Below are positions 36,308 to 48,832 of a stretch of DNA of 64,000 nucleotides, piece by piece. This DNA is from Hawksworthiomyces lignivorus. Its lineage: Eukaryota; Ascomycota; Sordariomycetes; Ophiostomatales; Ophiostomataceae. Every line of letters begins with the position of its first letter. The stretch's first letter is position 1. A model generated the notes under the pieces. That model searched no databases, was not told the DNA's origin, and saw only the letters and a list, made by a program, of their open reading frames with translations. The translations under genes and the position numbers were made by a program. Location of the stretch: contig NTMA01000057.1 in the NCBI GenBank assembly GCA_002917075.1, positions 186,001 through 250,000 of the forward strand, read 5' to 3'.

Positions 36308-37014
36308 AAGTCCGTCCAGCGAAGCAAAAAGGACATTTATCAGTGAATGCATTTGAAGGGGAGAAATATAGTGTTCCGCCCCAAACCTAGATATAGTGCA
36401 AAAGGGCATCATCCATTGGCCTTTATTAGATGAGAGTGTTGCATTGCGTTACCAGACACCAGTGGGAGAAGCGAGAGGCGTAAGCGGTGGGTGTGATCTG
36501 CGCTGGTGCCGTCTCGTATTTGTCCCGTCTCTTAGTGCAAAGGTCTCGTTGGTGGGACTCTTAACTAAGTGCGGAGATCTTCAGAGCCAATGTCACCCCC
36601 CACGCGGGGTTTAGGCCAGAAACGAGCGCACCAATATCGGCAGTTTAGGTGGTGGCGCACACACTGGAGCTACCCAAGGGGGATTACACGGAAATTATAG
36701 CTTTAGTGTAAGTTGATGTTTTCTAACTTGAAACGGCACGGTCATAAACACCATATTGCCATTGATAGCAGAATATTTAAGAAAGTGAAAGTTGGTCATG
36801 GGCATGCGGAATATGAGATGCCGAGCGCCTTGGCGTGTACATATATACTTGAAGATAACAGCCGTGTTGAGCTAAAGGTTTCCTTTGAGAATCAGTAGTA
36901 ATGATTGGACTAGCTACTACGTCATATATCTCAGAGCTTGGGCTTGCTGGAAAAGGAACCGATATGCAAGGCAAGGGGCATATCCCCACAAACCCCTCAG
37001 GAAGCCACAGCACA
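36308..37014. other. Intergenic between two minus-strand genes
   Basis: Upstream flank of the amidohydrolase and 3' flank of the 2OG oxygenase. Positions 36308-36412 could be the N-terminal coding part of the amidohydrolase if the upstream ATG is used. Nothing else is recognised. Confidence 0.45.
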
Positions 37015-38195
37015 TCAATGAGCTTCAATTGGCTCATCCTGGGGAGCTCCCACTAGGGGGGTGTAAGTGTCCTCCTCCACCTTCATGCCGCCGTAGAGCA
37101 TGGAGGGCGGAGCAAGAGCCTGCATGTCGGGCGCAGCCTTGAAAACGTAGAATTTCTCGTCATGCCACTGTCCCGCCGTGATCATTCTGCCCTCGCTATC
37201 CTTGAACATGGCCTCATCCTCGGCACGCAGGAAGTAGGCGATCGAGTACCGGTGCTCGTCGGCTTTGTAGGGAACGACGCGGTGAACGCATGACATAAAA
37301 GTATGCCCGCTGGCAAAACGCAGCGAGTCGCCCACGTTGACAATGGCGCAGCCGTCCTTGGGCTCCACAAAACCAAACTCGCGTGTGCCCGGAGGTTGGA
37401 TCTGGAGGCCCCACTGCTCGGTGAAGAGCAGGGTCAGCGAGCTGATGTCGGTGTGCCTCTGGTGACCGATTTTGTTTGTGGCTTTCATATCGGTGGGAAC
37501 ATAGTGCATCATGGCCAGAGTACTCGTAGACGGGTGCTCATTGCGGTGGGCGTGCTCAAAGCGCTCAGTGCCTTTCAGGCCCATCGCATTGGAGAGCGCG
37601 GTCAGCAGAGCCTTGCTGATGATGTTAGAGCCGGAGATCGCGTTCTCCAGGATCTTCATGTCTGTGCTATTCTTGAGGATGTCGGGAATGTGCGGCTTCC
37701 CTTTCTGGATTTCATCTCGAGACACCTACAAATTGTCAGTTGACAAATAGCAAAATGGTTTTCTGCTGGGACGTTCCCACCTTGACCATCTCATAGCCGT
37801 CTCTGGTGTTAGGGAATGCTCCAGTACGCGCACCGACTGTCTCGTAGCTGTTGACCCTTGTTTAGAAGTGACTATGACGCGAGGCTGATGCACTTTTTCT
37901 CTACTCACCCGAGATGTGGGTGGACGAGCCCAAATTGGTTCTTGGCTTCCAGAGGAGATTCGAAGAAGCGGTGCATGAGATCAAGAGTCTGTTGCTGGTC
38001 ATCAAGAAAACGGCGACCGTCAAGCCCTCTGAGATCCAAATAGAAGAAGCCCTCTCTCTGGCAGCAACGGAGGAGCCTGTCAACTTCGTCCTCTTCGGCA
38101 GAGATGATCTTTCCGAAGTCGATGGTGTCCATATCATAGACAGGAACGCGAATCCCGTTCCATTCTACGGTCTTAGGTTCATCGATTGAGCCCAT
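37015..38195 (-). CDS. 2-oxoglutarate/Fe(II)-dependent oxygenase, isopenicillin-N-synthase-like (3 exons, 357 aa)
   Basis: Non-haem iron dioxygenase of the 2OG-Fe(II) superfamily with an N-terminal DIOX_N-type region, carrying out hydroxylation, desaturation or ring chemistry on a small molecule. Exons are 38195-37909, 37856-37781 and 37725-37015; introns are 52 and 55 bp. The first intron (GTGAGT..ACAAG with branch TCTAAAC) joins HPHLG to VNSYETVGARTGAFPN; the second joins GYEMVK to VSRDE. Motifs: REGFFYLDL early on, iron ligands His212 and Asp214 in GHQRHTDISSL and His269 in CVHRVVP, and the 2-oxoglutarate-binding pair in HRYSIAYF (Arg280, Ser282). All key residues are present and the length is normal. 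Members of this fungal group occur in specialised metabolism, but no backbone synthase is near, so its pathway cannot be stated. Confidence 0.93.
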
Positions 38196-39098
38196 GATTG
38201 CTTGATTTTCAGAATTTGATTGTAGACGTCTATTATTCTGAGATCTTTGATTTGGAGCTATGAAACTGCTGTTACTCTAGAGGAGCTTCGCTGCTTTTTA
38301 TACACTTCAATTTAGTAGCGACATATCAAATGTACGCTCATTTCTTAGTATTCAGTCCCGTGCCGTTACCGGCGGTATTGAGAGCTACACATTATTTGTC
38401 TTTTCGGTCTACACAACAGAACATCTTGGCCTACATCCTTTCCAAAGAGGGAAACGTGTAATTGACAGATCACATCCCCGCACTGGGTAAATAGCTTCCT
38501 GTGTGGAGGGTTCCATGGTTCCGTGTGTGGCTGTAGATTTACACCATTCTTCTCGGCGGTGTCTCATAATCATTAGCATTGTCAGCCACGGCACTTTCTG
38601 CTCTACAATGTCTGGCGAGGAGCGAGAAGAGCAAGAGAAATAATGCCAATCTAGAACTTCATGATCTGAGATATCTGACCCCGCTCGTCTTCCATAGCAC
38701 GGCTTTCCAATTACAGATTGCCGATATCCTAGACTTGGCGCAGGAAATGGGACTGCCCATTGTGTCTTCGAAACAGTTGTACATTGCCTTTTCATACTTC
38801 AGGGGAAGCTGCGAAGAAATAGCTTTGCTCCTATTAGTACAGAATTCTAGACACATAATTGATTAATAAACTCAATGATACATTGCAAAAGTTTATCGAC
38901 GTCATGTGCTACTATTTTGGTTGCCAAGTATATTTGCTTAAGCTATGTAATGTATGGTATTATGATTAATCTGATGTAACAAGATTTAAGCAATGCGCAA
39001 ATCGGCTATTTCGGAATTTGAGCCATATGCCTGGGTAAAAAAATGGCCTGCAGTCTCCAAACCAGCCAAGTACCGACGATGAAATGAAAGATTTTTCC

Positions 39099-39133
<35 letters not shown>

Positions 39134-40686
39134 AAAAGAAAAAAGAAATAGTACTGACGAGTCAAGGTGAAGCCAGTCAGTTAGTCTACTTACCATAGAG
39201 TAAATTCAGTAACGTAGAATGACTATCATTACATGTATCTATAAATGGCTGACTGGTGCTGAATTCTGATTCGATCCAAGCTACCTTGGTGGCTAGCTGA
39301 TAAAGACGTGAGAAATTAGCTGTGGTGTATTGTTCACACGAAAATGCTTATTAGAAAAATTTCCTCTCTGGGCACCAAGCATTGGCACTGCGCAGCATAA
39401 TGCTGGTGTTAAGCACTTGTGCACAGGCTGCGTTCCTACCAAAACTATTTTTCTTCTGTTTTCTTAAGCCTTTTCTTACATTCTCTTGGCCCTAATTCTC
39501 TATTTTCCCTCTCATGACGCGGCTCAAAACGTGAAGTCAACCGGCGGCTGCTTGGTTCTCTTTTTCAGAATGATTGTTAAAATATCCTAACCAAACAGGT
39601 AAAAAAAGAAACAGAGGAACCATTCCTTTGATACTTGACTGGAGAAGGTTAGACGGTCTTTTCGTGATATCTGCTGAGAGCGAGACGGGCTGACCACTCG
39701 ACTCTATCTAACCACCAAGACCACTACAACTCAACAGCTTCGCCTAGAGCAGCCTTCAGGAGTCTGACCTGAAGGCCCCTCGACTTCCCTGATTAGAGAG
39801 GGCATGAAGTTGCCTCCCTTGCTGCGCAGGCGGCTAAGTTATGTGGTGAGACTGTGGTAGGCTTGAGGCCGGGTCGGCCTCCGGCCTCTGGCCAAAACCT
39901 TTTCTGTTCTCGACCAATTCGCAACCAATTGGCTTCGATTTGGTCTTCACAAATAGCCCATTGACTGGTTTGAAGCCAAACATCGTAAGAAAGTGAGTAT
40001 TTAGGTGCCTGTCCCTATTCTATTTAGTGATAAGAACTGGGAGCCTGGCTCCCTGTTTTGTATGCCTATGGGCAGTGAGAGAGGGCAGAATTGCTCCAGA
40101 CAGCTAAATCCTCCACCTCTCTACGGCAGTGCGCAGGGGTTCTCACACCTCCAACTCACTAAAGAGCTGCATGGAGAACTTGCATGACTAGGTACGTAGA
40201 GATGGTGCTCGCAACGAAGCTGGTTATCACTAACGACGAACTGGCGACAAACATTCCGACATCCCTGCCATGCAGAATTCGTCAAACACTGTTTTTAGCT
40301 AGTCACATAGTATTCCATGACATGGAAATTTTTGTGGGCAAAAATCAGAAAGAGAAAGAGATGAAAAAAATTCAACCATATCTGGACCAACAGTCAAAAT
40401 CTGTGATGACGCAACGCATCTATCTCTGCCGAAAGTTGCCTTCTAATCTTCGTGCCTTGCTGCCCTTTGACTCAACCATCTTTTGTTTTCCCGATAAGGT
40501 CTCTTTTTTTAGGTTGTCCTTTGCCTTTCTATTTCTTGAGTTAATTCTTTCATCTTTCAGAACATCTTATTCTTATAACCATTGAGGGCCTCTTGATTCC
40601 GAGCAAATTCAACAAGAATTGAAGTTACCGCATATTCTCGAGCCAGGTCATCACGGAAACGAGCTACCTGCCCGACTCGCTCCACC
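38196..40686. other. Intergenic 2.5 kb, no gene recognised
   Basis: This contains the promoter of the oxygenase and, at its right end (about 40480-40560), a pyrimidine-rich leader before the next gene. A 32-base poly-A tract is listed separately. A GC-rich self-complementary stretch (GAGGCCGG..CCGGCCTC) lies near 39863-39886. Open stretches such as 40184-40585 have no domain. Confidence 0.45.
39100..39131 (+). repeat. Poly-A tract, 32 bases
   Basis: An uninterrupted run of 32 A. No gene body or target-site duplication that would mark a retroposon could be recognised. Its assembled length is not reliable. Confidence 0.85.
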
Positions 40687-42168
40687 ATGGACGAGGACAA
40701 GATCAAGGCCTTCGCGCACTGGCACCATGCACATTTTAGACGTAGTCTCGAATTTGTCGCCCGGTTTTTCCAATCTAACTATGCCGTCTCCATTCGTCAA
40801 AAGTTGACCGACGAAACTGGAGTCCGGGAGTGTGTCATGATGGCTGTGGCCGCCAGTCCCATCGGCAATGGTGACACGAATCCAAGGTCTATGCACCACT
40901 TCGTAGAATTGACGGCAGCTCTTTTTACGCCCGCATGTCTCTCCTACCTCGAAGAAAGCGCACGGCAATTCGACAATCTCGCCGGATGCCAGGCGTCCTC
41001 CGCTTTCATGGAAAGCCAGACGACCGAGCAGTGGGTGGAGGCAATTGTAAATGTTCTTGTCGACTACGCTTGGTACGAGCTCGAAGGATTGCCAGATTAT
41101 GCTGCCACGCATCCGGACAATGACGTGCCCCAGCAGCATGGTACCGGTACCTGTCCCATCCGGCAGCTGGACCTCATCGGCAGGAACATCAAGCAAGCAT
41201 GGCTAGACAATCCCGTCACCCAGGCCATGGAAAGAGAGGCCTGTCAACCCATGAATGAGCTGCGAATGCCCTCATGGGATCCTTCCATTTTGCCCGCTCT
41301 TCCTGTATACCAGGGATCTGCAGGCCACATCCTCGGAGGAGAGAATGCTATGCGCAGGCGGCAAGCGCAGGTGGCGGCTGCGCGCTTCGGCCAGACCCGC
41401 TTGCTGGGGTATCGAAGGCGCAACCATGTCTGCCCAAAATTGGATACGCTGCCGGTTGTTTGGACGGCATTCAGCCCCCTTCGATCGTTCCTTTGGTCCC
41501 TCTTCATGGCCGATGTTATCGGGACCATTCCCACCGACGGCGCCAGACGTTCGTGTAAGCCTTGGACGTGTAAACATGCGATCAATACCCCCACCCATAC
41601 TCACCGAGGCCTGCTGCTGTTCAAATTCCGACCCTTTCTGCAGGCCACGCCGGATCATAGCTACTATGTTATGCCGCCCGAGATTGCAGACACGTGGCGG
41701 GCGCGAAACAAGCAGTACGAAGAGGAGGAGCTGGTGAGCCCAATGATCGCCACAGCAGACGCTTGGACAGCGTTCTCTAATTTCCACGGCGGTAATCCTG
41801 CATCTTGGCCGTCTATGCTACACTGCCACGATGTTGCTTCGCAGTCAGATATTCTCCGCCATTTCACGCCACAGCTGTGGAAAACCGCCTGGTCTAGTGC
41901 AGGTATTGACTACTTGGGTCAATGCAGCGAGAGCGTTATGGCCATCTCGTTGAACATCGGTACACAGCCGATAGGGACAGCCGCTAGGACCAAAACTTCT
42001 ACGATCGAGGACGAGGAGGGTGGTTTCAAATGCAGATCGAGTGTCAGCAATCTATGGAAGCGGTTCCTTACGTGGCTCGACAGGGCAGGCAGTTGCTTTG
42101 TGGTGCGGTGCCGACAATGCCAACGGCTGGGTTCTCAGCTGTCGGATCAACCTATGAAGGAGCCATAA
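40687..42168 (+). CDS. Uncharacterised protein (493 aa)
   Basis: A single open frame of 493 codons with a good start context (CCACCATGG, preceded by a pyrimidine-rich leader) and higher G+C than its flanks, so it is likely a real gene. I recognise no family. There is no signal peptide or convincing TM segment. The N-terminus is rich in aromatic residues and His (HWHHAHFRRSLEFVARFF), the middle is Arg-rich (RRRQAQVAAARFGQTRLLGYRRR), an acidic cluster (YEEEELVS) lies near residue 343 and the C-terminus is Cys-rich (CFVVRCRQCQRLG). The segment 41553-41660 resembles an intron (GTGTAAG; TTTCTGCAG inside), but the common choice of ends breaks the frame. Only removal of 41553-41660 keeps it, with a weak donor, so I keep the unspliced model. 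It could act with nucleic acid through the basic and Cys-rich parts, but that is speculation. Confidence 0.65.
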   Translation: MDEDKIKAFAHWHHAHFRRSLEFVARFFQSNYAVSIRQKLTDETGVRECVMMAVAASPIGNGDTNPRSMHHFVELTAALFTPACLSYLEESARQFDNLAGCQASSAFMESQTTEQWVEAIVNVLVDYAWYELEGLPDYAATHPDNDVPQQHGTGTCPIRQLDLIGRNIKQAWLDNPVTQAMEREACQPMNELRMPSWDPSILPALPVYQGSAGHILGGENAMRRRQAQVAAARFGQTRLLGYRRRNHVCPKLDTLPVVWTAFSPLRSFLWSLFMADVIGTIPTDGARRSCKPWTCKHAINTPTHTHRGLLLFKFRPFLQATPDHSYYVMPPEIADTWRARNKQYEEEELVSPMIATADAWTAFSNFHGGNPASWPSMLHCHDVASQSDILRHFTPQLWKTAWSSAGIDYLGQCSESVMAISLNIGTQPIGTAARTKTSTIEDEEGGFKCRSSVSNLWKRFLTWLDRAGSCFVVRCRQCQRLGSQLSDQPMKEP

Positions 42169-43543
42169 TAAACCAATGAATTTCTACTTGGCGGACCATA
42201 TTTGACGGCGAACACCATATCTCTCCCGCAAGTCCGGGAATATTATGGAAACACCCCTTGCTATCACCATACCTTTGTGATATTGAACGGCGTTGGACAC
42301 GTTTAGTAGAAACGAAGAAAATGAAAAGGATGGCAAAACAAGGTAAACTGAAAATGAATAGGTGCTGAAAAATCCAAGAAGTGAGAGAAACGTGAGCGAG
42401 AGATGTTTAGGATGTGAGAAAATACTGAAGATATTAGGACAAACAGCCAAACAGATAGTTTCATAGCCCCACGTCGCTGTAGGTATTCGTAGTAACTGGC
42501 TTTCTATTTTTCTTCTTCGCTTTGTCCCTCTTTGCCTTTTTCTTCACCATCGTCTTCTTTGTCATCCTATTTCAGCTGGTATTGCTTTTCTATGTGTTCT
42601 CGCCCTCGTAACGTCACTTGCTAGTAGGTTAGCCTTGGGCCATTTTAATAATAGTTCATGATGTTTCACCGTACCTAGCTAACATCCATTTGTAAGATAA
42701 ATCTTACAATGAAGGAAGACACAGCTTTTCTCGGATCCCGCGACTTCATCGCGGGATTCTTTCAGCCGATATATGCAGAGGGTATACGTAATAAAGAACC
42801 TGGTTCGGTCGGCATTCGAGAGGCTGTTGGGTACGCCATTCATCCGATAGAGTGTGGTCACATTTACCTAGCATAAGGCACCATATTTTACGAAATACGA
42901 GAATTGCCAGGCTACATGGGTTAATTTGTTGTTGCTGCTTCTATCTTACTTTTAAAAGATCTCGAAAGATTTGTGTATACAAGACTGGTTGAAGGACCTA
43001 CAGCTCCACTGGCACTTGTTAACACATAAACAAAGAAAGATAATACAGAGGCCTTTAATAGAGTATCAGTTCTTGCACAAATTCTCTGACTTCGCTATGA
43101 GAATTGGTTTTGCCACCAATTTACTATGTTTACTTTCCTTATTTTGCTCCAAGATTTTGATCCTCATAGTTTTTTTTTCTTTCAGATATGATTAAAACAT
43201 CAAGATACGATAGTATTTTTCTTTTTCAAACCTCTGAGAAGTATTGCAGCTCGCTTTCTAAAGTATGCCGACGAAATCTTGACGAACAACGCCGTGAAAA
43301 GCATGTCTGGAGTCTCCAACGAGTAGACTGTATCGGCAACGACCTTGGCAACCCATTTACTGGTAGTTGCCCGATCTTACCGTTTTCTTGCCGTATTATT
43401 TATTGTTCGTGTTTAGCATCTTGCGATAGCAGATATTGTGAAGACTCATATTCGTCTGGATCGATGTATTTAATTATAGCTAATTAGAAGTTGAGTATGG
43501 GCAGGCGAGAGCGCTGATTTGGTAAAAAAGGGGCGTTGATATA
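42169..43543. other. Intergenic 1.4 kb, AT-rich
   Basis: Converging 3' flanks of the uncharacterised gene and the dehydrogenase. Pyrimidine-rich tracts lie at about 42500-42600. No gene, RNA or repeat is recognised. Confidence 0.5.
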
Positions 43544-44573
43544 TCAAGAACCATAAAGAACGCTGTTAAATTTCAACATTTTCGGCCCAACAAGATGATT
43601 ATACCTGCTTCCTTCAGCATCCATCTCACTTAGGTCCTTCCACCGCTGAAGCAGAATCTGGTCCTCATCAAGCTTCTGTTTGGTTCCTGCAAGGGCATCC
43701 GAACCCATGGCTAACCTCACAGCCCAGGGTCGATCCTTTGCTATGCCTTCGCGCTTAACGTAATCCACCATCCTAGTTGTCAGTATGTCAATGTCATTCG
43801 GGACTATGTCACGCGGCGCGACAGCGAAGAGGCTAGTGAATTCCGTAAACAAGGGAAGGTAGTCCTCTGCCGCTGGCTGGTTCGATCCGAACGCAAGTTT
43901 GCTAGTGTCGGTGTCGCGCGGCTGGCCGAGCATTGTTAGAAAGCCGCCGCATTCGAACGCCACGCATCGAATGCCCAGGGGCCTGACTTCCGCCTGGAGG
44001 CTCTCGACGTATGTGCTCAGCGCTGCTTTAGAAGCACAGTATTGTGACATGAACGGCACGGTGTAGCGTGCGCTGCTGGACGAAGTGAAGGCGAGCGTGC
44101 CGCTGCGCCGAGAGCGGAAGTGAGGGAGAAACGCTTGAGCAACGTGCATCGGGCCAAAAAGATTCACTTGGAACATCTTCATGATGTCCACATCTCTATG
44201 TACTTTGTATTAGTCAATTTTTCTTAGACTAGAAGCGAGCATACAAGCTCGAATAGAAGAAAGAAAACCAATAAACGTACTCAGCCTCTTCGGCACTCTT
44301 CAACAGAGAAATGCCAGCATTATTGACCACAACGTCGACATGTCCGAACATGGCCCATGCCTCGTTGACCTTCCGGACTATTTCGGTCTTCTCAGCCGTC
44401 ACGTCAAACTCGAGAAACGAAATTTGGTCTGACTTCTCAATCTTGGTACCAAGGCGCTCCTCAACTCTCCGGCCGGTCGCAATGACCTTGTCTCCGCGCG
44501 ATAAGATTTTGGCAACGAGTGCAGCGCCGATACCTGAAGTGGCTCCAGTGACGAACCAAACGAGTGGTGCCAT
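43544..44573 (-). CDS. Short-chain dehydrogenase/reductase (2 exons, 314 aa)
   Basis: NAD(P)-dependent oxidoreductase of the classical SDR family. Exons are 44573-44281 and 44195-43544, with an 85-bp intron (GTACGT..CATAG). The start MAPLVWFVTG at 44573 is the usual N-terminus of this fungal group; an in-frame ATG 11 codons upstream (44606) is less likely. The glycine motif TGATSGIG is at residues 9-16, NNAG at 84-87, the catalytic Ser in FTSSSSARY (137-139) and YCASK at 150-154, all intact. An Arg-Arg pair (GRR) after the second strand suggests NADP preference. The C-terminal part contains the long insert typical of fungal members near 300 residues. It is not closely similar to the other SDR at 4451-5619. 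The substrate is unknown. Confidence 0.93.
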
Positions 44574-46523
44574 TGTTAAATTTGGAAGAAAGGTTATGTT
44601 TTTCAAAGTTTATTGTTGATCTTGAATAAGTCAAACTTGGACAAAACTTTGTCAGCGACTTCTTATAGACTTGTTTTTGAATGATTTGTAGTATTTTTTT
44701 ATTCATCTGTTTTCTGAAGATGGGTGCGAAGTCAAGTCTATTTGTACCTGAAGTAACGAGCAGAGACACTCTGCTCGTCCGAACTAAAGTGCGCATCATA
44801 TAGACTAGTGTTCGGAAAATCACATCTTCTGCGGTTGCATATTTCGGGCATTCAATATTAGAACGCGACTATTTTCGCGGAGATTTGTCTGCCATCCATG
44901 AATGTAAGACGGACAAGATGCGCCCAGACGGACAAGACTCGGTCAAAGTTGTGTGTGTTCCGAGAAATGCACGTGACTTTTCGGATGTTTCTCATCTGAC
45001 TGTTGAATTTGGTCCGTCTTGGATGCGACCATCCAATCACTGACGACTTGGTAGAAACACGACATAGCCCAATTAAAGGGACTCGCCACTCCACAGGCCG
45101 CGCTTCAGCATCGCCGAGCATAACATCCCGCAATCGACGACACCTAGCCGTCCACAGACCACAACCACTCCTTTGTTTTCGAAAGTGTATCGAGGTACCT
45201 ATCAACGTTTTTGAAATTCCAAATCCTACTCCTCTGGTCTTTTATTATTTCACCTCTCATCCTCTGCTCAATCTTAGTAATATGGGTAATGTTACTGTGA
45301 AGAACAGAGAAGAAGTTTGCTCGTTAGCATGCGCCTCGAGCTGCTCAACAAGCTGGTCATGCTGCTCGATGGCGATAGCCTATACGTCTGGCAGTTGATC
45401 TAATTGCACTGGCCCCATTGACCCCATTTGTCCCGTTGCTCTTCCTTAGCAGCTAAGATGAAACTTGGACGACTCAAATTTTCCGTATTCTGAAGGAGTG
45501 TAATTCGTAAGGTGACAAAGATAAAGACTACAGAATCGCTTCGAAGCTAGACTTGTAGTCCAAAACACGCACCAAGATACCACAGTGGGGTGCTCACGGA
45601 GAGAGTAAGTGAAAAAGAGCAACAAAGCTTTTAATATCTTCCGGTCATGAATATTTATTAGGCTATATTCACAGAGAAAAAGATGGATGTGATCCAGCAC
45701 ACAGCTTGTCCTCTGCTGTGCCGCATACCTCGCATGAAGCCTTCAATATTATACCTTAAAGTGCTGAGACTCATCCGGCCAACGAGCAATCCACCAAGTT
45801 GCCCGGCTACACGATTATGTCTCCTTTTGTAATAAAGGTCGAGATGTCGTCGGCGATTTCCGACTTGTCAAACCTCACCGAGCCAGCTTACAATATAGAC
45901 GCACCGCTCAATTTACTTTGTGTCCAATCTTCATGTCGTAAGTTCTTCGACAACCAACGCAAAACACGCACGATTGGCACGACGGAGAAGGCAAAAATTA
46001 AAAAAAAATAAAAAAAAAATAAAAAAAATTTGGTTTCATACTTTGTCTCCTCGAGAAGTCACCAACAACTGTAAATGATGTGCCTGCTCTACCTCCGGGC
46101 GCATTAATGTGCGATGACAACTTTTCGTTACAGTGGCGTGGTGCACTGAGTCTCTTAAGAACGCTTGTAATCTGTAAGCAAAACAGTGTTAATTACATAA
46201 TCACGGACGACCCTTAGTTGGGTCAAAGACAGAAATCAGCCAAAGGAGGCAGTAAGAAGGAGAAGCCCTCTCTAATACTAGTGCTTACAGTGTGACTGCG
46301 TTTTGTGGTCAAACTTCCATATTTTCCCCACTTCTTCCTCCTCTGACTGTGCGCAGCAACGTCTGCATTTGAAGTAGACTAACTATTGCATTGTTGTTTC
46401 TTCATTCTGCTACGAATCGACCCTCCCAAGCTGCAAACCACGCGGCCCACTCATTAAAATTGAGGCCATTGTCGTCCCAGAAGACAAACGGGCACTCAGA
46501 AAAGTTGGGCACGTCCTTCTATT
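44574..46523. other. Intergenic 1.9 kb between divergent genes
   Basis: Promoters of the dehydrogenase and the Zn2Cys6 regulator are expected here. A pyrimidine-rich leader and ATG at 45282 precede short protein-like sequence (LELLNKLVMLLDGDSLYVW at 45337-45393, in another frame). It is too short to call a gene. An A-rich simple tract lies at 46001-46028. No other feature is seen. Confidence 0.45.
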
Positions 46524-48832
46524 ATGTCCTTAGCTGAACACAGTCCACAATACCCGCACTGCTCACGCAAATCGCCTCCCCGTTTCTCAGGATCTAGGAA
46601 GAGGATGCGAAAAGGAACTCATAGCTGCATTGAATGTAAAGTCACAACCTTGATTTCTGAGCCCCGGTCAAACAAAATCTTTGCTTTTTATCGCTTAGTC
46701 ATTGATAGCCCTTGAGTTTCTCCGGTCTATTCCTTACCATAATCTGATCAACTACTGATGATTTTTCTCTCGCTGCAGGCCGCAGACGGAAAATCCGGTG
46801 CATCAAGCCGCATGGGTCCTCGGTCTGCGCTTCGTGCCACAGCCGTGGCTCTCGATGCATTGGTCAGAGAGGCGAGCCTTCGTCTAATAGACACATCATG
46901 CATAACGTCAATGTCAGCTGTCATTCAGCAACAGACATACCCATGCCTGGCGATGTTCCTGAAGGAGCCTCTACTATGTAAGACTTTTTATTTTATTTAT
47001 CGAGTATTCATCACAAGATATATACCTTAGTTAACCATTGTATCTGCGTCGCCTTAGGACTGAAAAATCTCTTGACGTCGATACTGCGTCCGGCTTCAGC
47101 TCCCATCTTCCTCCACTCGTTTCGGTCCTCGAGTCTTGTACTGTTTATCATCCAGGCAACCACGCATCCGCCCCACAGTCGCCAGCATCTGCCTCCCAGA
47201 TGAAAGCCAGAGCAGTCTGCCAAAGCCTGCGGTCCCTTCTACCTAGCTTTGATCATATCTCAGACGTGCTCACCGAGAATGGTTCCTGGTGGGATAGCTT
47301 CCGGGATAAGACTCAGGCTATATCTCACACTCACTTTGAGCACTTGGCTACGTTTGCTGCTAGGGCATATACAAGTACGAAGCCGGCAGAAGTTGGCATC
47401 CTTGCTGTAGCTTATGCCCGTAGCTTAAACCGAGGACTTCACGAACTCATGGAAAATGTTGAAAGTCTGATCCTCACTGACATGTCTTATGCGGCCACTA
47501 CTGATGGTATGATGTGTCTGATTCTTCTGGGTAAAGCATACACTGATATTGGTCATCCACGCCGGGCCTGGCTTGTATGGCGACGGGGTATATCGGTTTG
47601 CCAACTTATGGTTTGTCTCCCATTCAGGCGCCCAGCTATGTCTAGTCAAAAGTTTCTGACACAGCGCTGCTCACAATATAACACAGGGATATAACAGCCG
47701 AGCCTGTGTTGACCCAGGGAAAAGGGCAACTTGGTGGGCGGTATATCACGGTGACCGCTTCGCGAGCATGTTGCTCGGTCTGCCCCATGGCTGCAGCGAC
47801 AGTATTCTGGAATCACAATTCAGGGATACCGTGGACGCTATGCCCTTGGAAAGCCACTTCACATATCGGTGCGCCGTCGTAGCCGGAAAAATTATCGAGA
47901 GAAATGCCGCTTCCAAACAAATGCCTTATTCTGAACTTATGGCCATCGACGAGGAGATGGACGCCGTAGCAGATTCGATGCCAAGATCCTGGTGGGACGT
48001 TCCAGATGACTTGTCTCAGAGCAGTATGCAGAACATTGAGAAATTGCGAGAACGACTTCTCTTGCACTTCTACTTTTTCCATGTTCGTCTGCATTTGCAC
48101 CTTCCATCAATGGCGAGGTCTGAGACTATCCGCACAACTGCAACCATTAGCAGGTTGGCTTGTATCATGGCTGCTCGCCAACTACTGAAGCGGTTTGTTC
48201 TCTTGAATATGTCGACATCTACTGGACAGCGTCTTTTCGAATGCAAGACAAGCACGTTTGTTGCCTTCACGGGAGCCATCGTTCTCGCGCTCGGGGTGTA
48301 CCATATTGCTGCCAATCCGTATAGCATATTAAGCTTGCAGGAAGACGAGAAGCTTCTCGCGGCTATTGATTCCGTGTTTAGAGACGAAGAGCGGCGTAAC
48401 GGCTGCAATATATCAACTCAGTGCCGAATGGCACTCAGCGTGCTTTGTCCCGGTGGGAGCAATAGCCGTGGCAAAGAAAGCGGCAGTTCTTCCGCTGATG
48501 AACTGCCATCCGAGATACAAATTCCATATTTTGGAAAGATCTCAAGATTAAATGGAGTAGATAGTGGCTCAAGTCAGACAGTGCCCAGATCTTCACAACA
48601 TATCTCACAGCCACAGGTAGGCGAGACGTTTAGTTCTATACCGAGTGGGCCGGCTTCAGCAGCTTCCAATAACCCTACAGACTGTTGGACATATCACTAT
48701 CCAGAAACATGGATACCAACTACGCCGGGTATGGGATTGATCGTTGAAGGCAGCTACGATAATATTTTCCCACAACTAGATATACTGGAGATGGATCTTG
48801 ATTGGGACTGGGCATCTTCGATTAACACATGA
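46524..48832 (+). CDS. Zn2Cys6 transcription factor (4 exons, 669 aa)
   Basis: Fungal binuclear zinc-cluster regulator with a fungal-specific transcription factor domain; it acts in the nucleus by binding CGG-type half-sites. Exons are 46524-46635, 46779-46977, 47058-47610 and 47687-48832; introns are 143, 80 and 76 bp. The first intron splits the codon of the second zinc Cys (T|GC). With it removed the zinc cluster is exact: Cys35, 38, 45, 54, 57 and 64 in C-X2-C-X6-C-X8-C-X2-C-X6-C, with basic RRRKIR between. A Lys/Arg-rich stretch just before it may be the nuclear signal. The third intron joins SVCQLM to GYNSRA; beyond it WWAVYHGDRFASMLLGLP is the conserved core of the fungal TF middle homology region. 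The C-terminus is acidic (ILEMDLDWDW), a likely activation segment. Targets are unknown; there is no cognate cluster next to it. Confidence 0.92.

Noticed and set aside
41553..41660. Possible intron inside the 493-residue gene
   Set aside because: The best-looking ends (GTAAGC..CTGCAG) break the reading frame before clearly coding sequence; the only frame-keeping choice has a weak donor. It is kept as an uncertainty, not a feature.
40651..41787. Long antisense frames (171-181 codons) across the 493-residue gene
   Set aside because: They have no start context or domain. The plus-strand frame is longer, has a pyrimidine-rich leader and a good start context.
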